From Dendrobium chrysotoxum (lineage: Eukaryota; Streptophyta; Magnoliopsida; Asparagales; Orchidaceae): a stretch of DNA of 64,000 nt. This document shows positions 21,941 to 32,805 of this stretch, piece after piece. Location of the stretch: NCBI GenBank assembly GCA_019925795.1, contig CM034312.1, positions 20,673,914 to 20,737,913 on the forward strand. The letters are read 5' to 3'. Made by a program: the position numbers and the translations under genes. Each line of letters opens with the position of its first letter. Position 1 is the stretch's first letter. A model generated the notes under the pieces. The model had not been told where the DNA came from and searched no databases. It saw nothing but the letters and a program-made list of their open reading frames with translations.

Positions 21941-22076
21941 GTTCAAAGGTCCTAATTAAATTATTTATTTATTTAGGAATTGATTTTTTTTCTACCGTTG
22001 GATGTAGTGTTCAAAGGTCCTAATTAAACTATTTATTTATTTAGGAATTGAGTTTTTTTTGCTACCATTAGAGGTA
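21941..22076. repeat. 68-bp tandem duplication
   Basis: GTTCAAAGGTCCTAATTAAA at 21941 recurs at 22009. Both copies include TTATTTATTTAGGAATTGA and a GTAGTG end. Confidence 0.85.
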
Positions 22077-23699
22077 GTGGTGTATGTGAGTCAAGTCGAC
22101 TCGTGAGCAAGTTCATGATTGACTCGATAAATGACTTGTAAGCTGAAAAAAAAATATTAATAGAAACTACACTTAAAATAAATTAGCATTCAGGATTTTA
22201 AGTATAAAGTTATTAAAAATATTTATAGTTATATCTCACTTTTTTATATTAAACGATTTTTTTTATTTTTTATAATTTCTTATTATTTTTATCATTTTAT
22301 TATAATAATTATTTGAATTATAATTATTTCTCTCTTTCATAGTAAGTGAACCAGCTCGAAATTATAGAATAAAGCAAGAGATAGAAGGAAAATGTATATT
22401 TTAACATTACCAGCTGCTATAGCTACCTCAAGAGATTATATCTAATTGAGTTTTTTATATTTACATTCTCGTCTATTACAATTATGAAGAAGGAAAAAAC
22501 TTTATAACATTCAATAAAGATTATTTGCTCAGTTATGTCCGAGCTAGACCCTATGGGTTATTCCTCTCTGGGTTCTCCACTTTAAAAATCTTCGCTTTTA
22601 ACATCTTGGGTATTTTTGTGTGTTGGATCTTCTTCAAAGCTTAAACATATCTTTTAATCACCATGAATATAAATTTAATAAACATAATAGCTTGTCACCA
22701 TTTTTAATAGAGATTCCCATCTTCATTAATTAGTAACTATGACATTTGATAATAGTCCACACATTGGGACCTCAACACGCCATGTTTAGATATTTAGGAT
22801 CAATCAATCCTTCTTTGCTTACCTTCCAACAAGGATGATATATCTTATTGATAGCATTCTAAGAATAAGTTATGATATACGCCTTCGTAAAGGGAAAGTT
22901 AATATTCTAGGGCAATCATAATTGCAACTTAGGAGGAGTGTTTACATAAATATCTCAAGATAGTTATAGTTGAGTAGGGCATACTCTACAAGGAACTCTT
23001 AAGAGAACCTTTTCTTCATATATAGTCCCCAACTGGACTCCTACTCTTAATTAAACAAGGTCAACATCAAAAGGGTTAGTAATAGTATAAAGATTGACCA
23101 ATGTATATCCTTATTATAAATCCCATGATGGAACAAGCTATACATTTTCTTCACTATTTCACAATTTTTTAATGTCACACCAATTTAGATGCCTCAAATG
23201 GAATATGGTGTTGGATAAGATTATGACTAGAGATTTCTTATAAGGGCTTTTATCATATAAACCATGAAAGAAGTAAAATAGTAATGAAAGTAAAGGCCAC
23301 CCAACCTTATAAATTAAGGGATCATATCAATTTTAGGTCATTTATGAGATAATATCCCCTCACTAGGGGAGGGGCTTAATGATCTAACTTCGATATCTTG
23401 GACTTCTATCATTTTAATAAAATCTAAAGGTTTCACTATTTTATAATGTAACTATCACAATTAGACTTTGATCACTTCTACAACATTTTAAGATTTCATA
23501 TCATTATCGATGACATATGAATGGTGTAATATTCTATGGGGTCAATCCCTCAAGAAGCCTAGTCACTCTTATAAGAGTTTTTATTTTATAGGTTATCACC
23601 CTCATAACAACAAACATGTTGCCATTTAACAAAATTTTCTTGATAGAGTTTATTTGGAGAGAAGTAAAGGGTGGGGGGTTTATAAAGCTAAGAAGCAAC
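22077..23699. other. AT-rich intergenic DNA, nothing recognised
   Basis: No ORFs with protein-like composition and no clear element borders. Confidence 0.45.
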
Positions 23700-25235
23700 A
23701 CATCTTGCAATGTCCTAGGAATCTAATCGAAAGAATTATTCTTATTTGTGTTTATGGCTTCAAAAATCAACAGCCAGAGCCAACTAATACATCCAATTAT
23801 AGTAAACGTAAACATTAACATTATCATTTCAAGTCATCAAAAGAATCATATACAACTATCTAGTATGATTTCCCTTACAAGTTAAATCAACCCATATATA
23901 TAAATAATTGGATTGTCAAAAAATACATCTATAAACAAAAAGATGCCTATAGTTTGAACTTTAATATTCTCAACTTTTTTCTACTCAAATAAGGCCTTGA
24001 ATTTTCTTGAAATAACATGTAAGTAACAACAATGAGAAACTCATGCTCAATAAGCTATACAAGACCTTCTAATGAATTCAATATTCAGGTTTAAAATAAG
24101 GCTTCGTTTGGGATGGCTTTTTGCCACTGCTTTTTTACTATTTTCAAGAAATTTTTGTATCACAAGGTGCTTTAGAAAGCAGTAAAATAATTATCCTAAA
24201 CAAAGCCTAAATTACACGTACAAAAGTTATATATTATATAAACAGAAAGTTATACAGTTTCAATTAAAGTGACATGTTATTTTTGTAATGATCTATCATT
24301 AACATGATAACAATACTATGATTAGTATCAACAGCAATCACGTGTTAATAGTAGGAACTTGTCAAAAGCAAAATCATAAACATTACTTGAACTTCAATGT
24401 TGCAACAATTTAAACATCACTTAAACATGAACATAATATTAGAGAAGAATACATGATGAAACATAAAATGTAACACATAAATTAGTATGTTTTAAATTTA
24501 TATAACACATTTCCCAAAGCTTCCTTATACCTCTACTTCCACTTATACCTCCACTTGATCATAATAGCCCTATTTCCCTTATAATTCAACTTCCACTTAT
24601 ACTTCAACTTGTTCATCTCACATCTAATCAAGCATATCATATGTACAGCTAGAGGAGTTACATGTGTGCAGAGGCCGTTATATTTTTACTTGTATTGTAT
24701 TGAACATAAAATAGCCCCCACTTATAACACCTTCTTTTCCCCCACATTTTCATCACATAAATATGGAAAATGCCAACATATGCAACATCTAAGAGCATCA
24801 TTTAACATAATACAAAAATATATGAAATTTCACATGTGCGACAAAGTTAGTAGTACGCACGGGATAAAACTTATATACAAATTCAACATTAATAATTTAG
24901 ATATCATTCATAAACAATGTCCACAATTTTATTTTTAAGTATTTATTATTTTGTAGAAATTTTTATAAATGTAAGCATACTCACAAATTATTCAAATTAG
25001 TGTACAAATGAAAATACTTTGTCAAAGTTTATATTTTTCCTATCAACATGATCAAAATGTTATATTCTATTACGTATGAAAAATTACACAGTGAAAACTT
25101 CAAAAATCTTCGTAAATTTGTGTATATGTCAAATCAAATGAGATAAAACCCCAAAATTAATCACATAGATATTGAAATTGAAATCTAAGGCAAGCTAACA
25201 ATAATATATCTTGATTCAAATAACTTTCCCAACTA
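23700..25235 (-). mobile_element. Decayed LTR-type relic, copy 1
   Basis: Its left part (about 23780-23930, AGCCAACTAATACATCC and CTATCTAGTATGATTT) resembles the block at about 27260-27360 (AGCCAACTAAATAATCC, ACAATAATCTAGTTC). Both also share a TCATGCTCAA segment further right. Non-coding. A MITE (24100-24207) has inserted into it. Confidence 0.35.
24100..24207. mobile_element. Tourist-like (PIF/Harbinger) MITE
   Basis: A 108-bp element with terminal inverted repeats GGCTTCGTTTGGGAT and, from the right end, GGCTTTGTTTAGGAT (13 of 15). It is flanked by TAA on both sides (24097-24099 and 24208-24210). The 3-bp TAA/TTA target site and GGC-type ends match the Harbinger/Tourist group. Non-coding. 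Confidence 0.75.
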
Positions 25236-25914
25236 GTATACAACAACAACATCAAGCCTTTATCCCACTATATGGGGTCGGCTATATGAAGTATTTTTCT
25301 CTATTGTATCTATTAAGATTCAAATGCTCATTTAATTCTATTGAAGAAATGTCATTTCTAATATTTTCTAATAAAGTCTTTTTAGGTCTACCTCTATTTT
25401 TCTTAATATAAGCCAAATCTAGCACATCAACTCTCCTAACCGGGTCATCGGAAGGTCACCATTTTATGTGACCATATCATCAATGGAAGTCCTCTCTAAT
25501 CTTATCTTCCACTGGAGCTACTCCAACTTTTTCACATATATGATCATTCCGTATCCTTTCTCTAAAAGTAAAGCTACTCATCCACTTTAGCATCCTCATA
25601 TATGCAACACTTAACTTAATATTATGCTTCTCTTTTAATGGCTAACATTTTGCGCCATAAAACGTTGCAGGTCTCATCACCATCTTATAGAAATTTCCCT
25701 TAAGTTTGAGGGGGACTTTTCTATCACACAACAAGCCTAATGCATTCCTCCACTTCAACCATCCATCTTGAATTCTACTAATAATATCCCCATCTATTTC
25801 ACCATCACTCTGAACAATAGATTCAAGATATCTAAAATATGTACTCTTATTAATGACTTGATTGCCCAAAGTCACAACCCCCCACTGGATTTATTGCTAC
25901 TAAAATTACACTTC
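25236..25914 (-). pseudogene. RTE-type LINE, 5'-truncated 3' end
   Basis: On the minus strand this runs from the C-terminal part of the LINE polyprotein to its 3' end. Frame 25875-25642 encodes FRYLESIVQSDGEIDGDII and WLKWRNALGLLCDRKVPLKL. Past a break, sequence near 25600-25440 matches the RLRWFGH-type C-terminus. It ends in CCCACTATATGGGGTCGGC and a (CAA)n tail at 25236-25247, i.e. TTG repeats on its own strand. The protein closely matches the LINE in UVR8 intron 6 (51700-52230). Truncated and dead. Confidence 0.85.
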
Positions 25915-25971
25915 AATCTTCATTTGATTACTTTTGTGAAAGATGTATAGCAAAGTGTAGTTAAATTTAAA
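25915..25971. repeat. 57-bp dispersed repeat, copy 1
   Basis: Starts AATCTTCATTTGATTACTTT; 54 of 57 bases match 29185-29241. It begins exactly where the truncated LINE ends. Confidence 0.7.
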
Positions 25972-27189
25972 ACAAAAATAAACTTTAATCTATAGAAAAG
26001 CTTGGATAATTTTCTACCTTAATCAAAACATGTTTCTCCCTTCACCCAAGAACTTAATAAGGGTTAGGCACAAGCTATAACACTGATTTTAATTTTTGAT
26101 TAAGAGTAACTATGAAAGGTCAGAAAATAAAAACATTAAAGTTTGTTGAGTCCTATTTCTAGCAATAACAAGCTCATAGACTTATTTTTTTCCTTTCCAA
26201 TTTCAAACCACAACCTTCTATAACTAAATTAAATGTAAAAATAAGTTTAAAAATTAACAAAATTTCATCAGATATCAAATGGACTTGAAAATCTTACCAG
26301 ATTTAATTCGGGTCATCATATGTAGACTCAGTACTGTAGAAGTGGTCATTACACATCTTCTTTTTAAAAGTTTGGCATTATTTAATGAAGTATCAAAAAT
26401 TCGAAAAGGATTGATCATTCTATCTTACTATGTAACCATTAATATATATGCCATCCAATATAGATTGACCTTGAGAATTATTATTTCTTTAATCATCAAG
26501 GATCATTGGAAACTTTTGGTTTTATTATGAAATTTGTTGAACAAATTTTCAATGTATGCTTGAACGCTTAAAAACTCTATCATGCACTTACTTAACTAGT
26601 CCATTGTGGCACAATGAGAAAATAAATTTTCTCAAAATCTAAATAATATTATTTTGGCTTAGAAAAATTTATAGGGCATGAGGATATTTTCAAATACTAA
26701 AAAAGTGCTCTCCCTCCAATAAAAAAATTAGGCAAGTTTATGAAATTCATGGAATAATGCATTTGATATATAAAAAAATGAGAAATCAAAAAGTATAGGA
26801 TGAGAACATATGATATTTTTTATCAACATAAATCATAAAGAATACATGGACTATGCAACATATTATAATGTTTCTACTACATCAAGGAATAATTTCTTTT
26901 TAAAATATATAAGTACATGATGTCAAAGTAAAGTCCAAATTTTTATCACCATCCCAAACTACTTTTATCAGTTGGTGCATGACACCATCCTTAAAATTTG
27001 GGGAAGATTCTATGGATGTAGTGTAAGCCCAAATCTTATGTTACATTAGTCAAAGTTCCTTTAGGAAGCTTTGGATGGATCCTTCTTTAAAAATATATTT
27101 TCCCAAGTCTTTCATCATGATCAAAGATATCTCCTTATAAGCCTCAAAAGTATGGTTTGGGCTTCATGATGGCACTTTGATAACTTTAA
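25972..27189. other. AT-rich intergenic DNA, nothing recognised
   Basis: The only longer frame (26279-26530) has no recognisable family and AT-driven composition. Confidence 0.45.
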
Positions 27190-28900
27190 TGTGTCATGCC
27201 TTGGGTTCTAATGGAAGAATTAAATATCTAAACCAACTTTTTTCAACCACAATGCAAAATAATTCAAAGCCAACTAAATAATCCAAAATAATATTAACAT
27301 TCCAAAGTATTATTAAAATTTCATTTTCCAAAAATTATATACAATAATCTAGTTCATACAAAGGCTATACATAAAAAATAAATAACTAGATTACAAAATG
27401 CCTTAAAATCCTGGTCTTGACAATCCTTCCCTTATCTGCTCTACCTTCCTGGACCCTTTCGTTTTCATGAATTATCAGAGAAATTCCATAAATTGAACAC
27501 AACAAACTCAATAGACTTCTTCCGTATTCCCATCACATATACCAATAACTATTTTGCTATAAATAACAAATTAAAACATCATAGTATAAAGTAAGTGCTA
27601 ACAAAAGCAACTTTAAACCTAACATATTTGTATTTCAGAAACATCAATTCAGAAATTACTACATGATTTTGCACATAACATTTATCTTTATACATTTCAT
27701 AAAGATACTTTCATAGAGTTGCTAGAATATGCTTATTATCAGAGTCATCACCTATACTTTTATAATAAACTTCACAAAGATATCATAATGTCAGAATATA
27801 TTTACTATTATAATATTTATTACACTTGAACTTATTTGAATTATCAGAATATGCAATGCGCTGATATACTATGCACATATTTCGATGTCTGCTTATAACT
27901 CAACTTTAAAATATAACTCCTTTTTAAACCTCCCACACCCATACAAAGCATGTGGACTTAGAACAGGACAAAAAATCTCTTACATCTGCATAAAATAAGT
28001 GGCGTAAAAAAATCTCTCACATCCACACATGACAGATGGGGCAAATAGAAATTGTAAGGCCCTTATAGCATTCTAGAAAGTGCCCTTAAAACATTTCAGA
28101 TATCAGAGTTTCTCCCATGTTATGCCATAAATCATGCAATATGAATATTTTAGTAGATAATTATAACTTAAACATGAATATGATCTACCAAAATTATCAA
28201 AATTAGATAGCATAGCATGTGTAAGGACTTACACAGTTAACATTTTCTTTTCTAATTACAAATCTAGAGGAACATTTATAATAATATTTTAAGAATTTTT
28301 GAGAACTGTCATCAGTATCAAAGATGTCTTATTTATTCAATATACACAGAAATTAATATAGAGAAAACTAACTTGTAAAATTTTAACTGTCAAAGTGTTC
28401 ATAATAAAACATTCAACAATATACAAAAAAGTTACACGGAGAAAACGTCATAAAACCTAAGAAAAAAGTATATTTTTGTCTATATCTTGTTATGTACTTA
28501 TCAAAATTGAAATCAGAGATGAGTGTTTAGAAGCCAACCTCATGCTCAACAAAATCCTTAACTAGCCCAATGAACGAATTCAGCTCTCAGGCCTCCAAAT
28601 CTCTCTCCTCTTTTTCTCTATTTCCTTCTTATCTCTCTCCCTTTCCTTCCCTTCTCTGACAGCTCATGAAAACAAGGGGCAAGTGAGGTGAAAATGAGAA
28701 ATAAATTTAGATATTTTATTTAAAAAAATATCATTTTTGACCTGGCACCGTATTGCTCACTTTTCTAGCATCATAGTGCTCTAGCAAAATATTCCAACTC
28801 TAAGATTCCTCTAAATTGAGAGCTAAGCATTGCAACACTTCCTCAATTATTTTCCCAAACAGAGAAAACAAGGACACAACGTTCTAAAGAACATTTTGCC
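27190..28900 (-). mobile_element. Decayed LTR-type relic, copy 2
   Basis: It shares blocks with 23700-25235. It also contains a CT-rich tract (28590-28665, CTCTCTCCTCTTTTTCTC) comparable, on the opposite strand, to the GAGAGA tract in the gypsy LTR at 6040-6090. Borders are not visible. Confidence 0.35.
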
Positions 28901-29184
28901 TCTTACGATTTCTCTTCTCCCTTTCAATTCTAAACTCATTTGAAGTTAGTTAGACACTATAAAACTTATAATTAATAACTAAATTAGAACTAAGTGAGGA
29001 TTCAACCAAAATTAGGTCAAGTAGTTCGATCTTAGAATAACAGATATTACAAAATGTTTTGATGGCGACTTTGAAGGTTGACTTGGTGGATCACTCGATT
29101 ACTTAAGAAGTGGATCTTCTAGCAATCCGCTAAGGTCATTATTACTGATCTTTAATGCAATAACATCTGCCACACCATTCCTCC

Positions 29185-29241
29185 AATCTTCATTTGATTA
29201 CTTTTGTGAAAGATGTATACGGAAGTGTAGTTAAATTTAAA
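29185..29241. repeat. 57-bp dispersed repeat, copy 2
   Basis: Near-identical to 25915-25971, differing at three positions around GTATA(G/C). Confidence 0.7.
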
Positions 29242-29809
29242 CTAAATACAATGTGTACAAATATAAGAGATGTAATCTATATAATACATAAAAATTAATA
29301 TAAATGAGTGATCAAATAATAACCACAATATTTGATAATACAATCAATTATATTAGATTACATACATTAGTAATCAATTGATTTAATCATACACTAAGTA
29401 CCACACAAGTAAAGCTAAGTTGCATGTTAATGGTTAAATTAAGTGAGTGACTTTATTATTATTGAGCATGATATAAATAAATTTACACAACTACACTAGT
29501 TATCATGCATAATTATTCTAATAACACATGTAATTATGTAAGCACACAAATATTATTATCGTCTTGTAATTACAATGCTAAATGTCAGAGTAAATCTTTT
29601 AAGCATGAGTGAGATAGCTAACTCTATACAAATTTAGCAGATTAAATATTGTATTCTTCACCACTTAAAAATTACTTAGAAATACTATCATATGTGATCC
29701 CCTCCCAGGGGTCTATTAATAATTTCTTTAGAGTGATATATCCTTTGAATATAGCTAGCTTTTGAAACACTTAAGGTGGCTCATATTGATTTCATCGATT
29801 ATAAGCTAT
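29242..29809. other. AT-rich intergenic DNA, nothing recognised
   Basis: No element or coding signature. Confidence 0.45.
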
Positions 29810-30145
29810 TTTTTCAGCATTTAAATGCCTTAATGATGTTGAAATTAGGCTCTTTATAGTCCTATCGTTAAGACACTCGATTTGATTATAAGCATATGAT
29901 ATTTAAAAATTATTTATCATTCACTAAATGTCTCGAAATTTCTAATTATGCCAGAGATATTTGATTTTGGTTCATATAGAGTCAAATCAAATAAGTTATG
30001 ATGTCAATTGATTTTGCCTGATTGATACGTTTAGTTTGACGATAAATTTATTGAAATTAAAGTTGAAATGATTCTAAATTTAATTCTTTCCGCTTCTAAT
30101 ATACATTGAGAAATAGATTAATTATTTTTTTATGAAGCATCAATT
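29810..30145 (-). mobile_element. LTR U3 relic, same family as 8272-15106
   Basis: It contains TTAAATGCCTTAATGATGTT, a GACACTCGATTTGATTATAA segment and an AATTGATTTTGCCTG segment, in the order of the U3 of the complete LTR. It ends near ATGAAGCATCAA. More decayed than the 21405 copy. Confidence 0.5.
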
Positions 30146-30484
30146 TTATACATACATCTATTTTAAAAGCTTTATAATATTTCTATGAATTTTAAATATA
30201 AAAATAAATTCTATTTTTTTTAAACAAAATTTAGTCATCAGTCTTTATCAACAATATCTAAAGAGATTTGTCATCTTTCATTGACATCATCAACTTTTAA
30301 ACCTCTCTAAAGAAAGGGCTTTTAAGAAAATTTAACATTATATTATCACATTATTTAATTATATAAAATAATAAATATTTTTTAAACTATTACACCATAA
30401 ATTATTAAATATATAAAACAAATTTATAATCTCATCGAGGCCCCATACATTTACAAAGCCAAGTGGATCTTTTTAAACTTTTCC

Positions 30485-30509
30485 CAAAAAAAAAAAAAAA
30501 AAAAAAAAA
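30485..30509 (+). repeat. Poly-A run of about 25
   Basis: A homopolymer within a short duplicated segment: CTTTTTAAACTT(T/C)TCCC plus A run occurs twice, with the second, shorter A run at about 30527-30539. Confidence 0.8.
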
Positions 30510-30691
30510 TCTTTTTAAACTTCTCCCAAAAAAAAAAAAGAATTTTTTAAACTTACATCAGAATAAAATTTTCTTAGTTAAGACAAGACGTAGCTTTTAT
30601 TTTTTTGGGGAACGCACCTAAATTTTTTATTAATGTGAAGTTTCTATCAATAAAAAAATATGAGAAAGGACACGGCCAATAATAAAATCTA

Positions 30692-30694
<3 letters not shown>

Positions 30695-30722
<28 letters not shown>
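30695..30722 (+). repeat. (GA)14 microsatellite in the UVR8 promoter or leader
   Basis: Uninterrupted GA dinucleotides. Confidence 0.9.
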
Positions 30723-30726
<4 letters not shown>

Positions 30727-30783
30727 AGAGCGCAGCGGGTCCTCTCACCTGTTTACTTCTCTCTCCTCTCACTCGCAATCGCA

Positions 30784-30840
30784 ATGAATGCCGTGCCCAA
30801 TGCATACCGGGGCAAGATTAATCAGCGCACACCGTGCTGA
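30784..30840 (+). promoter_or_regulatory. Upstream ORF in the UVR8 leader (18 codons)
   Basis: ATG at 30784 with stop at 30838-30840. A second upstream ATG at 30788, in another frame, stays open through the UVR8 start into intron 1 (to 31027). If transcription begins upstream of 30784, both could reduce initiation at the main ATG. Confidence 0.4.
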
Positions 30841-30945
30841 GAACACCGCCATTATTATCTCCACGGAACTCTTCTTTTCTGGGAGAAACATCACACCCTC
30901 TTCTCCACTTTCGTCAGTATTTACCCTTCGGCAGCCGGAGGGCAA

Positions 30946-31015
30946 ATGGCTGATTCTCCGGCACGCCACGTCGTTCTCGTCTCTGCTGGGGCCAGCCATT
31001 CCGTGGCTCTCCTAT
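30946..31015 (+). CDS. UVR8: UVR8 exon 1
   Basis: 70 nt encoding MADSPARHVVLVSAGASHSV plus ALL, ending after the first base of codon 24. The donor is TAT|GTGAGT. SAGASHSVALL is the conserved opening of the first RCC1 blade. Confidence 0.93.
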
Positions 31016-32765
31016 GTGAGTAGATAACAGTCCTATTCCCTCTCCGCATCTTGCTGCTGCTTCTTAATTCGCTCAGTTGACTTTGAGCGGCAGACTATTG
31101 TTCTCTGTTCGAAGGTTTAATTTTGTCACGTTCGATTCCTGAGGGATTTTTTGAGTTTTGATGATTGGTTTGCTGGGCTGGAATGTAGTTTTTGTTGTGA
31201 ATAGGTTTTGTGAATTTGTATTTTAAACTGGTTTAGCTTGTCTTGTGTGGAAAGTCAATTTGATGGTTTGCGAGCATCCTCCCTGAAAATACAACCTTCT
31301 GGGGAACTAATTCATATACAATTTTAATTTGTGTGGACGACATGCCAAAGACATCTTTATGCCTTCTGGGTCTTGCGAAACACAGTTGCAGAGCAACCTG
31401 CTGATCTATGCGAGATTCGTGATGGTTTATTTCTTATAACGCAATACTAATTAGTAAAGCTTTTGTTGCTTTAAGAAGTATTTGAAGCAAGCTTTAAACT
31501 TAGAGGTGTCAGAAGTAAAGTCATGTTATTTGAGCCATAGCATCATCCAATTTTCATGATCTCTATGTCACTAAGTTAGGTTGAGTCCGCAACATGGAAG
31601 CATAACATTTTCATGTGGATGATTAAGAGCCAACATGGAAGCATAACAAGTGATGCTATAAACTAACCCATCTTTAACCTTTTTTGTTAGCAAAGCATAA
31701 CATCGGCCTTTAATCCATTTCATGCGTCCATATTCTTACATATTTATGTAGAAACACACATGCATATACCCCGATAAGGTCTACTTATAATGGATGATCA
31801 CTTTTGACAAGGTTAGATTCTTTATCCTTATATTTAAATCTTTAATAACCTTTCTTAACAGATTCATTAGAAATTATAGTTCAAATAAGTTAATGCTTAA
31901 CTCTAAACTCATCATGCAAGATGTCATCAACTAACAATTTATTATGAGGTATCATTAATCATATATTTAACATGATACATCTTCAAGCTATAAGTACACA
32001 TATGCTTCTTGGTTTCCTAAAACTTGTTAAAGGTTTTCCTCAACTTCTTTCTTAGTAAGCCTTTTCATGTTGATTATGAAACATGTAATTATTTACTTCC
32101 ACACCTAACATAACTTCATATAGCAATTAGGTAAGGATTCAATGCTGAGTGCTTTAAATCCTCAAAACCCCAAATTGATTTCACATATTATGTAGAGAAA
32201 TATTGAGTTAGATCTTACCTTGCTTTGGACAATAGGAAGGATGAAGAAGAGGATGAAAAAAGAAGATGAACAGGTTGATCACTCCTGAAGGCTTCTCTTT
32301 GGCGGCCAACTCTATGATGGTCCTTTCGAGTTCCAACTCCTCTCTAGACATATTCTTCTTGCTTTCTCCCCTTATTTCAATTTGCCTCTCACTCCCCCTA
32401 TTTTTTTACTCAATTTCTCACTCTCCTCTCAGTATTGACCGCTTACTCTTCTCCTCTATCATGATTTCTCTCTAGCTTATCTCCCTTTCTCATTCCATTC
32501 TCTCAGCCACTCTCTACATCTCCTTCTCAATCTATCTCACACCCTCTTCCCTCCCATTATTTCTTTTGCTCTTGATTTATGAAAGCCACACTCTTATCCT
32601 CATCTAATTTGTACTCACCAAATGGTTCTGTAATAGGAAAGAGCTACTTCTTAATCAATTTTTAATCAACTTGTATAACCTATGCACTAACTTCCTACTT
32701 AATTATAATGATATCAAATATGTATTTTGTTTTTGTCTATTGAATAGCTTTTTTTGTGTGTGTGC

Positions 32766-32805
<40 letters not shown>

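Larger units (their letters stand above)
30670..30945 (+). promoter_or_regulatory. UVR8 proximal promoter and 5' UTR
   Basis: The base composition rises sharply from AT-rich to mixed here. CCAAT followed by AATAAAAT lies at about 30676-30688, and a (GA)14 run at 30695-30722. A pyrimidine-rich leader then leads to the start at 30946. GA repeats and CT-rich leaders are common at plant core promoters. The transcription start cannot be fixed from sequence. Confidence 0.45.

Noticed and set aside
26279..26530. 83-codon ORF
   Set aside because: Composition follows AT-rich DNA (Ile, Leu, Ser), with no family signature or gene context.
30788..31027. 79-codon plus-strand ORF overlapping UVR8 exon 1, and the 76-codon minus-strand ORF opposite it
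   Set aside because: UVR8 exon 1 in its own frame is clearly the conserved one. The plus-strand ORF is treated as a possible regulatory uORF, the other as a shadow.
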